A DNA stretch of 64,000 nt from Triticum aestivum (taxonomy: Eukaryota; Streptophyta; Magnoliopsida; Poales; Poaceae): contig NC_057810.1 in NCBI RefSeq assembly GCF_018294505.1, positions 209,826,113-209,890,112 on the forward strand, in the 5' to 3' direction. Numbering within the stretch: the stretch's first letter is position 1; each line of letters opens with the position of its first letter. This document shows positions 1 through 11,634 of this stretch, piece after piece. Both the position numbers and the translations under genes were made by a program. The notes under the pieces are model-generated. The model was not told where the DNA came from. It did no database searches and saw only the letters and a list, made by a program, of their open reading frames with translations.

Positions 1-3000
1 CGGCGAACAGGCCCTTGAGAGAGGGTTTTGAGAAGTCACCGTAATATATTAGCTTGATGTCAGATAAGTCCCAGATGGTACCTATTGTTGTCCGAAGACG
101 CGCTTGCCCATGGTTCGGTCAAGCCGAACACTAAGCACTTTTGAATTTTCTGCATTGAATAGGCAATGCAGTAGCCCCCGAGACACTGGTCGGGTGGCAA
201 CACCAGAACAGGGGATCAATGTGCCCCTTTAATATTTGTAAATGATAAGCCTGAAGCCCAGTAGCCACTGAGCCTTAATGCGGGCATGGGTGGCCGAATT
301 AAGGATCGATATCCGGAGTAAAATCACAAATTATGTGTAATGATTATATGTATCCAAGTACTTTAGATCATTAATGCTCGGATCCGCACTGTACAAAACT
401 TTGTTGACCGACCATCGGCTTCAACCTCCTCGGCCAGTAGTCGGGGAGTGTTTGTCCCACTTTATAAAGCCTTTATGAGGGCAAAGATTTACGACAAACA
501 AGGCAATCCGGCCATATGGTTTTATAAATAAAGGTATGCGGAGAGTATGTTATATTACTATTTAATGTAAGAAATATCTTCCAAAGAAAATAGTCTCGCT
601 ATCGGTTCCTTTCTTTGGGTTGTCATGCCGACCATGATCATGAAACCTCACCTACGATCAATGCGGGAGAAAAATGTTGAGGATTTAGTTTGGGGAAAGT
701 TCCCTAACTATGTGGTCTTTAGCAAACCTAAATTTTCACTTTTGTCATTGCCGACTAATTATATCCTTTAAGATTGCTAGCTTTTAGCTTCATCAGTCTG
801 AGGTACTAACTCGGATGACCCGGTAGTAACAATCACAGAGGTACACCCTTTAGCGCCTAGCCGAACAATCGGGAACGTAGGGGTAAGCATAGGAGCCAGG
901 CAACCCAGCTTGGCCAAAATCTTAAGTCAAATTGATGCATATTTATGGCTTTAAAACAATGATTGCGAAAGGCAGCCCTCGTATATTAAATACAAACGCC
1001 GATGATATGTTTATTTTGACTCTGTTGCGACCATTTATCAGTTGAAAGTGGCCCACCCCCTTGTAGATGCTACACAAGGTGTTTCCGCAATAACAAAACT
1101 ACCCTTAGCCGACGTCTCAGTGCCCGAAGGTGGTTGTGTTAGCAGAAATGAGGCAATCATATATGCTGGCTTTATAACTTTCACTTAGTCATAGGAGCTT
1201 TAAACTGGGGAAGCTAGCTATGAGCCCCCAGCTAGTGTTCGATACCGACCGAAGTCTAGCCATTAACACTTCAGCCAATGTTATGAAAGGACCATTGTTT
1301 AACACGGGCTAATCAGTATCGATCTATAGTTTGACACCGTCATGGATCGCAACCAGTTTACGCCCATTGTGACAGTTAGTTCTCGGCTTTCTCCACTGAG
1401 GTGCTTAACCATTCGAGCTGGAAGCACAACCGCGGTGGTTCTCCCTTTATGCACCTAGCCGAACAAAGCGGAACATAGGCGGCAAGCACAAGAGCTGGGC
1501 AACCGAACTATTGACCGAAGACACAATTCGAAACCGATGTATATAAAGCAATATCTGAGAATGTTTTGCCGAGGAGTCCAGGCAGTACCTTGGCTTTTGG
1601 TGGGTTCGGCTCTAGTCGCAGCCCCCATTAATATTGCCAATGCTTTAAAGGCGTATGGCATTGCACTACTCCGGAACTAGTCCTGATGCGGCGTGTGCTT
1701 TGTCAACGCCGAGGTTTAGTTTGGCGGGAAAGATGTCGAGTTGTGGGTCAAAAAAGATCTCCCGGCTGAATTATTATGCAGGGTACCTCGGTCGTGAGGA
1801 TGTCCCGCTTCCTGAAAGAAAAACATACAAATAGCTAAAAAGTGCCATAAGCTCGAAAAGCCAAAAACTTATGTAAAAGCTTGATGTCCGAACTAAATCG
1901 AGTGTTTAGTGCCAATCAGAAAATTGGTCTTAAATTTGTTTGTGCCTCTGTCATGCTTTAACATGACACATCCAATTTCTAAACTTCAAGTAGGTCAGCC
2001 TTCGGCTTCAACCTCCTTATCCCGAAGGCGGAGTGCTTTTCCGAGGCCAGTTTAGCGAACTAAACTCAAGCAGCTTTAGAGAGAAGCCAGACTATCCGGC
2101 TATTGACCATACACTCGAGTCGAAAAAGGAGTGGTAGAAAAAGACTTTGCAACTATGGAGAATAAAATCATTCATTATAAAATGGCTCATACGAATTTAA
2201 GAGCCCCCAATTAACTTGGGTAAAAGAAGTGTTTTTAACAAACTAATTTTTAATGAACATATAATGTTTTTTTGAACTGAGCAAGAATTAAAAAAAATGG
2301 GCATGGAAACGACTTAGCTGGTTAATGTGCTCGGTGTTGATGTGCGGCCCGAGCTTACGACGGGACGAGGTCTCAGCCCCCAAACCGGTCCCGAGGTGGC
2401 GGAGCGAAGGGCTCGGCGCTCCAAAGTGGCGACATAGCACAACCGACGTGGCGAGGTGAAACCCCCAGTCCGGCCGAGGCGACGGAGCAGGCCGACAGTG
2501 TGACAGCGAACTCCCCGTCGTAGGTTAATGAAGTGATGATAAAGCCCCCGGTTCAGCCGAGGTGCCGCGGTAAGTCGGTAAGGTGATGACAGAACCCCCA
2601 CATCAGCACGTTGGTATGCCGAGGTTATAGCGCTTCCCGCCCCGAATCATTTACCTGTGCACAGAAAATAGTGCAATCCGAAGATAATAGTAATAATAAT
2701 AAAAAATCATTGCATAATTAAATTTATGCAAAGTGGGTAATAAAAAAATATGTCCCATGTGCCAAACACTCAATGAGGTAGAGCTCTCTCAACGATGTTG
2801 AAGTCCCCGAGGCAACCGAGCATGTCGGTATGGCAATTTGACCAACAAGGTGATCACACGAGCCGATTTATGCCGATTGAGACGACGACGTCGGCTTACC
2901 GAAATGACCATGTGACGCAGTCGAAGTCGATTAACAATGTGTGCTGGACAACAATGACATATCGGATTTCCCTAAAACGGCGGCCTCAAAGTAGACCATG

Positions 3001-4174
3001 CTGCAAAACCTGCACCACCAAAAATCACTAACGAGCAGAAAATACTCTTTGAAATATTATTAATATGTGCAACACGAATAATTAAAACAATTGCACCTGT
3101 CGACTTATCCGACGACGTCGAAACTGCTAGCATACGAGATGACAATGGACGAGGGACGTCCTGGCCGGAGTGCATCGGGCCGAACAATATGTGGAACTGT
3201 TGATACGAATGCGGAGGTCGGTTTGGTGAAGGGTTTGACGCGTATGTCGGCTGGCCAGATCGATGCTGACGGAAAAAACATGTACAAGCATCGGCAAAGT
3301 ATCTCTGCAAAAAATAATGTGGTACAAACCAACATAAAACAATCTATGTGCTGCAATTTTACGTGCTAAGCAAATAGCCAAGAAAAATAAAATCTGACGG
3401 CGATGACCACGGCAGGCTGAAGTAGATAAAAAACCGATCTGGATCAGTAATCAGGTCACTTTAGCCTTGATCTTTTCAGGAGGACTCGCCAATACAAGAA
3501 ATAGTAGTACTAGCAATTGAATTAAGTTTAGTAGTACTTTTAGTCTACGCACTTATCAGCAAAAAGTAATACTAGTAGAGGACAAGCTGCAGCACAAGTA
3601 CTGGATTTTAAAAAGGGAGAGAGAGAGAGAAAGGAGCCTCCCTGGTGCATGCAATCCTGCTCCCTGTGTGCTTGGGTGCCTCAAAAGGTGGCTTGGTTGG
3701 TCGACGTTGCTGCCGAAAGGCCTCGGGATTTGTGTTGCATCCAATACTAATTGCGGTAGTACTTTGACACTAGTCCGGATAGTTAGATCTTAGGGACACA
3801 TCATCCGATTTGTTTCTTCAAGACAACGGAGGCAGCGTATTTTTTTTGTAGCCAGCACGCGACCGGGCAGCTCTATGTAGTCGATTTGCAGCAACAGGCC
3901 GCCCTCTGGCCGAGTAGTTGTGGCAGGATTCCTATAGTATGGATAAAGTCCTCCGCATGTGGAACCCAGCCGTCGCCCGCCAAAGGAGTGTAGATCATAT
4001 AGATCATCCACGTCCGTGCATAAATCCATGAACATGACATCATAAAATCAGAAAAGGTAATCCTTAAAGAAATTAAATGATGATGAATAGATCTAATCAG
4101 AAAAACATCACCTGATTATCCCATCGAACCGCGGCGATAACCCAGCAGGCTCTCAATGAAAGCATTAATGTCAG
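1..4174. repeat. Degenerate Gypsy-type retrotransposon debris
   Basis: I see no usable coding region in this stretch; the short reading frames are spurious. The composition (many phrases such as AGCCCCC, GCCGAGG and CCGAAC) resembles the non-coding internal parts of Triticeae Gypsy elements. Diverged copies of the same phrases recur within it, for example a CGGCTTCAACCTCC block near 418 and again near 2002. It ends against an LTR-like block at 4175, so it may be the internal part of an element whose left LTR lies outside the window. The section 3400-4170 has no recognisable content. Confidence 0.5.
843..1570 (+). repeat. Diverged internal direct repeat, spacing about 600 bp
   Basis: The block starting near 845 (CGCCTAGCCGAACAA, then GGAACGTAGGGG, GCATAGGAGCC, GGCAACCCA) is repeated in diverged form near 1450 (CACCTAGCCGAACAA, then GGAACATAGGCGG, GCACAAGAGCT, GGCAACCGA). 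Both copies carry a later TGATGCATAT or CGATGTATAT block. This is sub-repeat structure in retrotransposon non-coding DNA and not a gene. Confidence 0.55.
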
Positions 4175-4588
4175 TGTGAAATCCGGCATATCTCGTAGTA
4201 GGGGTCCTAAGCTAGGCGTCTTGGAGCGATGGTAACACACACACAGGTTTTACTCAGGTTCGGGCCCTCTTGATGGAGGTAAAACCCTACGTCCTGCTTT
4301 TGATTGCATTCATATGGGGGATAGTACAGAGTACATGTGTCTACCACGAGATAGTTCTAAGGAATATGAGATCCTCTATTGACTAGCCTGGCCTCAGTTT
4401 ATATATGCACCGTAGGCCTAGGATTTAGAGGAGTCCTTGTCTTGTGCGCCAAGTCTTCTGGAATCCTCCTTGTATGCGGCATGGGCTGCCCGAAGTGGCC
4501 CATAAGTGAACCGCCATGGGGGTCCTCGGCCCGATCCAGCTGGTCGGAAGACGACATGGTGAGTACCCCCTAGTCCAGGACACCGCCA
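4175..4588 (+). mobile_element. Probable LTR (right LTR of element to the left, or solo)
   Basis: The block begins TGTGAAATCC and ends CCAGGACACCGCCA. It contains the phrase CAGGTTTTACTCAGGTTCGGGCCCTC followed by GTAAAACCCTA, typical of Triticeae Gypsy LTRs and also present in related form in the LTRs at 5941 and 11635. No matching 5-bp duplication was found (GTCAG before, TGCCC after), so it may be the right LTR of a partial element. The exact ends are inferred. Confidence 0.5.
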
Positions 4589-5385
4589 TGCCCCTCTTCT
4601 GGTATATAAGTTATTTTGACCTAGAAAAAATAAGGAGAGGACTTTCGGGACGGAGCGCTGCCGTCTCAAGGCAAAACTTGGGCAAGAGCACTATTGCCCT
4701 CCGACAAAGCGATTCCGCCGGGGGAACTTCCCTCCCGGAGGTGGAAATCATCGTCATCATCATCACCACTAACTCTCTCATCTTGGGGAGGGCAATCTCC
4801 ATCAACATCTTCAATAGCACCATCTTCTCTCAAACCCTAGTTCATCTCTTGTGTTCAATCTTTGTACCGGAACCTCAGATTGGTACTTGTGGGTTACTAG
4901 TAGTGTTGATTACATCTTGTAGTTGATCACTATATGATTTATTTGGTGGAAGATTATATGTTCAGATCCATTATGCTATTTAATACTCCTCTGATCATGA
5001 ACATGTTTATCACTTGTGAGTAGTTACTTTTGTTCTTGAGGTCACGGAAGAAATCTAACCCTATGTCCCCGGGTCTATTTTCCATCGTACATTTCCAGAT
5101 CTATAAAACCGAAAACACAAAAATACCTCACTGATTTTATTTATACTTTTATACCTATCTCTATTAGATCTCACTCTTGTCTGTGGCCGTGAAGGGATTG
5201 ACAACCCCTTTTTCGCGTTGTGTGCAAGTGTTTGTTAGTTTGTGCAGGTGCATATATCGAAGACTTGCTTGTGCCTCCTATTGGATTGATACCTTGGTTC
5301 TTAACTGAGGGAAATACTTATCTATACTTTGTTGCATCACCCTTTCTTCTTCAAGGGAAAAATCAACGCAAGCTCAAGAAGTAGC
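4589..5385 (+). mobile_element. Truncated Gypsy (Athila-clade-like) LTR fragment
   Basis: The text runs from a TATATAAG box (about 4603) through GCGATTCCGCCGGGGG, AAACCCTAGTTCATC and TTGTACCGGAACC to a tail GGGAAAAATCAACGCAAGCTC that ends GTAGCA. I recognise this as the downstream part of a common Triticeae Gypsy LTR. The expected tRNA-binding site does not follow, so the fragment is cut at both sides. The reading frames inside it are spurious. Confidence 0.5.
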
Positions 5386-5935
5386 ATGGTTCAGGAGTCC
5401 AGGTCAGGCGAATGGGCACTTATCCCGTTAAGTTTCTAGAAACCGTAAAAAGGTGGTAGGGGACTTAGTTTTATTGCAAGGACGTCCCAACGCTTGGGAG
5501 CACCATGTGTCTTCCACCTTTCTCCTCTGACAGAGTTGCATCTCCTAATCCGAATAGCTTGAGAGTTACTAAGGCTGAGCAAAAATGAAGTAGACATTTT
5601 GATTCCCATCTTGGTCGGAAGGAAAAAGGGGGTCGGAAGGAATTAATCTATTATAGGCCTTCAACAGTCGTTGTATTCAGCCGCTTCAGGCAAGAGAAAG
5701 GCCAATGTACATGTACAACGGTTGTAGAATTTGACTTGTGTGAGCAAGAGGTCGATACCATAGAGGAGATCAAAACCTGACTGATGCGTATCATCGTGGA
5801 ATGAGATGAGATCCGAGCAAAAGGGAGTGTGTTTCCTTATGATTCCGAGCACCCTCCACCATAGGTGACTTTCTTTATTTGCATTGTGTTTTTGTCTTCA
5901 GTGATTCCACTTGGTTGCTTCGATTGGTTTTGTTT
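5386..5935. other. Unclassified decayed sequence upstream of composite LTR element
   Basis: No open frame of note and no recognised family. The sequence appears to continue after the composite element at 12739, since the element is bordered by nearly identical 5-bp sequences. TTTGTCTTCAG at about 5890-5900 looks like a splice acceptor, so this may be decayed transposon gene DNA. Confidence 0.3.
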
Positions 5936-5940
5936 AACAC

Positions 5941-7032
5941 TGTCGGGGAAACGACACCTATGGGATCATGAGGATCCCTTCTACGATTGGCGGGGAGGGA
6001 GTTGCACAAAGAGCAGGTCTGGTGATCAGCACGAGGTTTTTTTACCCAGGTTTGGGCCGCTGAGGAGCGTAAAACCCTAGTCCTGCTTTGAGTGTATATT
6101 TGGTGTTCTTGAACCTTAGCTAGCTGCTATGTGTGCCTGGTCCAAAAGTTCGAATCCTTCTCTAGTATGCCTCGGCCTCCTTTTATATGTCAAAGGGGTC
6201 GCCACAGTGGCACACAGGAGGTGTAAAGTAGCTACAGTGTATAAGCTTATCATTGACATCGTAGCACAAACGCATTAAATGTGTTGCTTACGTGCCCTCT
6301 AGTTTTATCGGGGACGGTAATAGAACCCGTCCCGTCCGTTGCCGCCTCACCCTGCGTTGACACGCGTCCAGGCTGATGAGGCATGCAGCGTCAAGCTGAC
6401 TAGCTAGCCGCTGCGCTAGCGCGGTGGTAGGATCTTCACGAAGATCTGCATGCCACCACGCAGGTGCTTGCTTAGTTGGCCGAGGATCTGCATGCCGCCA
6501 CGCAGGATTCTGCCTAGTTTGCAAGCTGGTCGCCGCACTGGAACCACCATGGGGTGGCGAAACCTTGTCGGGTGCGGGCCCAGCTGTGGCCCCGCAATTG
6601 TCCCCGGCAAGGCCTCGCGGTCGTCCCCGGCAAGGGTCTTGCCGGGGGTCTTTGTATTCTGGTCTCCACGTAGGCCTGCATGTCACTAGTCTTCACAAAG
6701 ACTTGCATGCTACTACGCATGTGCCCCCAAGCCTTGGCCTTGATGTTGTCAATGGTGTCGGAGCTCTCAGCTTCAAGGGCGGTGGCCTTGCTGGTGCTTT
6801 GCAAGCTGCCCCAGCAAGGATCTTGCCGGGGCTATGTAGGCCGCCCCGGCAAGGGTGTTATCGGGGGAGGCCTAGCTTGTCTTCTGCTCTTTGTTTACTA
6901 GCTTGAATGTTGTCTTTGGTAATCTTGTATTTTTCCTTCTACTGCCCCGTCAAGCCCTCGCCACGGGCGCAGCTACGACTGCCCGTGCACAAGTAAGGCG
7001 TACAGAAAGGCCCAAACTTATGTACACCGACA
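5941..7032 (+). repeat. Left LTR of composite element (1092 bp)
   Basis: Starts TGTCGGGGAAACGACACC and ends TGTACACCGACA. It contains GTAAAACCCTAGTCCTGC, a CTTTTATATGTC TATA-like box near 6181, and a cluster of GGCAAG/GCCGGGG phrases (6590-6850). It aligns along its whole length with 11635-12738. The reading frames in it on both strands are by-products of GC-rich repeat text. Confidence 0.8.
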
Positions 7033-7176
7033 CGAGGCCCCAGGCCTGAGCCACACATAAGCGCGAAGCGCCTTTGGGCCAGGCCCAAAACAGTGCGCGC
7101 GCACGCGTGGCAGGTATTAACTGTTGTAATCTTCTCGTCTGTTGCGCTTCCCCACGGTCCGCATTGAGTGCGTGTC

Positions 7177-8535
7177 TGAAAGTGCAATCATGCCCTTAAT
7201 CGTATTTTGATGTTGATGACAACACATATGCTCGGGACTAATCATGTTTATCAAGTATATCTCAGGATTATGTTCCAAAGACCGTGTGCATGGATCATGA
7301 CTAGGGACAAAAGCATATAACTCAAGAATGGAGATACAAGATGTTGACTTCATTTATGGTTTGTTATTGAGTATAGGGATCCCGCACTATTAAGAGGGGA
7401 TCGATGGATCTGTGAAAAACTTGCTCAAAAGTTGCTATCTATATACCTTGCCTTCGGACGTCCGGTGTTCTACGGACGTCCGGTCCTTCCTGATTGTCCG
7501 GACATCCGGACACTTCCGGACGTCCGACACTTCCACAACAGAAACATTTTTACGGATGTCCGGAAGCCTCCGGACGTCCGACACTGTCACATCAGAAGCA
7601 TTCTTACGGATGTCCGGCTCCGCTCGGACGTCCGTATCTTGTACACTGGATTGTGGGTCACACTTTTCACAGCGGCCGGTCGTCCGATGACTGTCGGATG
7701 TCTGGACCCATTTGGGCCTCCGGACGTCCGACGATCTCCGGACGTCCGGCCATCCTGTACCCCAAACGGCCACTTTTTCCCACCACCTATATATACACCC
7801 TTCCCTTCCACGGGATAGGGTTGACCATTCACTTTGAGCCTCACAAGAACTCTCCTCACTCTCTCTCTCATTCATCCACACTAAATCCTAGATTCCAAGT
7901 GTTCTAGGAGCATTTTGAGAGAAGTTCTCCAATCAAGTGATAGATCCACTTCTTCCCCTTCTTTGCACCAAAGGAATTCGTGACTTGAGCAAGTTTTGAG
8001 CATTTCCCCATCGTTCTTGTTACTCTTGAAGGTTGGAGACTCCTAGGCGGTAGGAGTCATCCGGAGAGGAATCGAACTTTGTGATTACCCTCGGAAAAGT
8101 TTGTGAGGGTTTGGAGACCACCCCAAGGTCTACCACTAGTGGTTGAGAAACGCCTCCGTGGTGTTGTCTCAAAGGGAGAATAGAGTGAGCCTTTGTGGCG
8201 TTGGTGTACCTTCGTGGTAACATCCATCCCTCTAACGGTGACTAGATCCCCTCCAAGGGAGTGAACATCGGCTTACATCCTCGTCTCCCGGAGTTGCGGT
8301 TATTCCTAACCTTAACTCTCTACTTGTGGTTACTTGTCTCTTTACACTTGCGTACATTATATTGTGCTTGCCTACTTACGTGTTTGTGTTATTTGCTTAG
8401 TATTTTGTGCTCACGTGCAATTGTTAGGCTCATCTTCATATTCCACATTATTGCCTAAAAATTGCCAAGTAATAATTAAAATTTGTAATTGTACCTATTC
8501 ACCCCCCCCCCTCTAGGTCCATCTCGACCCTTTCA
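7177..8535 (+). mobile_element. Solo LTR, Copia SIRE/Maximus-like (1359 bp)
   Basis: Starts TGAAAGTGCAATCATGCCC and ends CATCTCGACCCTTTCA, with perfect 5-bp duplications GTGTC at 7172-7176 and 8536-8540. No internal domain or second LTR is present, so this is a solo LTR left by recombination between the LTRs of a full element. A TATATATACACCC box lies near 7790. The start and the C-run plus CTCTAG end fit SIRE-lineage Copia LTRs; the family name is from memory. It contains the palindrome array described separately. Confidence 0.85.
7455..7748. repeat. Array of CGGACGTCCG palindromes inside solo LTR
   Basis: Seven exact copies of the 10-bp palindrome CGGACGTCCG occur at 7455, 7473, 7517, 7571, 7625, 7721 and 7739, with single-base variants at 7499, 7553 and 7607. 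The core GACGTC is the type of site bound by plant bZIP factors. The array is upstream of the TATA-like box near 7790, as expected for an LTR enhancer region. Whether it regulates anything is inference. Confidence 0.85.
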
Positions 8536-8788
8536 GTGTCGTGGGGGTCGTGCGTGGAATGGTCGCAGCATGCATGTGATGCCTCACATTGAACAGTAAA
8601 GTAGCAGCCCGCGCCTTCCCCATAAAAAGAGGAATCCGCAGGGGCGCTGCTCATTTACCCTTCTTGACTTTCCCAATCTAGGAACCGTTGCTCCCTTCTT
8701 CTTCCTCGAGCCCAAACCAGAGCATCCGCCTCTGTCCGCCGCCGTCGCGCTTTCACCGCTCTTGATTTCCCTCCCCCTCTCAGCCGCC

Positions 8789-11634
8789 ATGGCGCCCAAG
8801 ATGAGCAACGGCAATGGAGTGGCCAAGGCAAGCGAGGGGAAGGAGGTGGCTGAGAGCGATGATCGATGCGCTTATGCTCAGGGATCGATTCCGGTGTCTG
8901 TGGGGGAGAGAGACATCGGGGCATCCCGCCACGCGCATCATCCCCGCTCCCTTCGCCAAGCCCGGTCCAGATAAATATCCTTTCTTCATCGATTACTTCT
9001 ACTGCGGGCTTTGCCCCCCGTTCTCAGATTTCTTCAATGACATCATGCACACCTTCGGCTTCCACCTTCTGGATTTCACGCCGAACGCCGTGACGTGCAT
9101 GGCTCTCTTTTCCCACCTCTGCGAGGGCTTCGTCGGGGTGGTCCTCAACACGGCGCTCTTCCGCCATTATTTTGTCCCTCGCCTCCGGCCAGGAGATGCT
9201 ATCTCTGGCTGCATCACTTGGATCCCGAGGGCTTCGAGCAAGAGCACGTACCCGAAGGGGACCCAGAAGGAGAAGTTGGACGAATGGAGAAGCCGGTGGT
9301 GCTGGATCGTGGAGGAGGAGTCGCGGCCATTCTGTCAGGTTCGTCAGGAACCGCCGGTCCGTGACAAGCACAGGGGCGAGTTTGACGTCGATGACAAGAA
9401 GCTCACGGTCGCTGCCACCAGAATCCATCGCCTCAAATCAGCCGGGCTCACGCTTGAGATGGTTGGGGCCGACTTCCTCCGCCGCCGCATCGCTCCTCTG
9501 CAGAATAAGGGGAGGCCAGCCTGGGACTTCAAGAATGCGGGAGACATCATGAGGCTTCGCCCTGGCCTGAACTACAATTTAACGGTAATGCAACATGCAT
9601 CCCTCTGCACAAGCTTTTTTAGCTCAAGGTTGACAAGGTCGGCAAGACCGATAAGACCGGCAAGGCCAACAATCCGTTCAGGTTGCCGGCAGGGGAGGTC
9701 CCCTTGAGCAACAGCTCATGTCTGACCTCCATCATCGCCATGATGCCAGTGTTCAACGCCCATGGCCTGGACCCAACCTGGGATGAGCCAGAAGCGGTGC
9801 TGGTGCAGGAATTCTTCGACAACTTGTCGGAGAAGTTCATCCGCAATGAGCCACAGCTCATCCGCCCCACCACCAAAGAAGAGGTGGCGTACATCGCCAG
9901 CAGGGCGGAGGAGGCAGCACTTGCCAAGGAGGCCAGCAGTGTCGGCACCATGGAGGACAAGGCCGACGAGGCCGATGAGGAGAAAGAGTTTGCCGGGTGG
10001 AAGGAGTCTGCTGGGGAGCACGGTGGCGCGAGCATCGGGGTTCCCCCTGCTGAAGAAGCGGCCGAGGAGTCGGCCGAGGAGACAACTGATGTGGACGAGC
10101 CTTCGGCCCTGAAGAAGAAATGTGTCCTGCGGCAGGCCATCTCCGGCGAGCTAGTCAAGAGCTTCGGCAATGGAGCGGTCGGCAGGGCCGCGCAGCGACA
10201 TCAGGCCCGGGCGCAACCCATGCGTCATACGAAGGGCGCGGCTGCGGAAGCAGCGAAGGAGGCCGCGGCAGCTGCCTCCTCCTCGGTAGCAAAGAAAACT
10301 GCGGCTGTCGCCTCCTCCTCGGCCAAGCGGCCCAAGACTCCATCTCCTCCTCCTCCCTTTGCGGACACCATCCCGACGGCCGATTTCGACCTCGCGTCCT
10401 TCAGCCCGAAGAGGAAGATGAGGCCAGAAAGGGAAGATGATTAAGCATCTTGCCTCTTTATTCATCCCCTGTTTCCCCATTGTTTTATTCTGACTTGATC
10501 TTGTCTTCGCAGTGATACGTAGACGCTGGCCCAGAGGATGGCGAAGAGGGCCAAGGCTTCAACGAGCGATGAGCCCCCAACAAGCACTTCAAGTATGCCG
10601 GTGACGATCACAATCAGCTCGGACGCCAGCCCTCAACGCAACCCCCAATCCAGCCCCCAACGTGAGTCTGTTACTCATTTCCCGCTGGCGGGCGGCGGAG
10701 TGTGCATCTTCAGTGCTAACCTTGCCGGGCTCGCAGGAGGAGAGCGGCAATAGGAGGAGCCGCTGAGGACCACCCCTGAGACGTCGCCCTCGTCGACCAC
10801 GCCACCCAGGGGAGGGTCCCCGGCAAGGGCATCCACCATCGAGCCCACACGTTTGGAGGAAGAGGCGGTGAGCACAGGTGCCGGCGGCTCTGTCTCGGCA
10901 ACGAGCGTTGCCGGGGAGGGAACCACTCCTCCTCACCTTGTCACAAGTAAGCCTCCTGCCTCCTGTCTCTTGTCGTCTTTGCCATCGATTTTCTTTCTTT
11001 TTACTTTTTCCTTTTCTGTGTTTTGATTTTGGTTTCGCCTCACTTTCCCTTTCGGCCTTCAGATCCCCTCTCAACGGTCCAGACGGACGTCGATGCCATC
11101 ATTGAGGAGACCACCAAGGATGCCGTCGCTGAGGCCGCCAAGGTTTCCGCCGACGAGGCCGCTAAGGACGCACACGAAGAGGCCACCAAGGGGTCTACCG
11201 GGGAGGTCGGCAAGGAATCTGGTGACCATACTGATGGCAATTCTGCCTCAGGAGCGCCTGGCGCACCGCCCCCGGAGCCTTCTGCTGCCGGGAATAGGGT
11301 GGTTGATGATCAACCATCAACCTTTGAAGCCCCCACCCCGAGCAAATACCTAAAGGTGGGCGATGACCTATTCGTCAGCATCACATGAACGGCGAGCATT
11401 GGAGCACCAACCGAAGGGGAGGCTTTTGATGAAGAAATCCTTGCCGCTGCCGGGCTCCAGGTTGTTGATGAGCCGAGCGCCAGCGGTAGCGGCTCCAAAG
11501 AAGACCAGCTCCTCCAAGCCATGAGCACCAATTTCCAGAAGCTTCAGGCGCTTTATCGTGCTCGCATGAAGAAAGCGGACTCTAGGATGGTGGTCGTGGA
11601 CAAGGTGGAAGCATATTTCCAGGAGCGCCAAAGA
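8789..11634 (+). pseudogene. Transposon gene, 'putative gypsy type transposon' domain, decayed
   Basis: The start ATG at 8789 sits in GCCGCCATGG. The exon chain suggested by splice signals is 8789-9584, 9623 to about 10440, 10513-10661, 10737-10946 and 11063-11634, each joining in frame. About 60-150 residues in, the segment with PPFSDFFNDIMHTFGF and LHPNAV-like text (FTPNAVTCMALFSHLCEGF) matches the Transposase_28 (PF04195) pattern of plant Gypsy-associated genes. The later exons are acidic, Ala/Lys-rich and probably coiled. Damage: a frameshift near 8890-8910, a lost donor at about 10441, in-frame TAG at 10520 and 10751, and TGA at 11386. Reading stops at the right LTR (…EAYFQERQ), well short of a normal C-terminus. 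Function in the element is unknown. Confidence 0.7.

Noticed and set aside
7432..7907. Overlapping frames of 92-148 codons on both strands
   Set aside because: They are created by the CGGACGTCCG palindrome array (repeated GRP/DVR text on both strands) within a solo LTR, and are not proteins.
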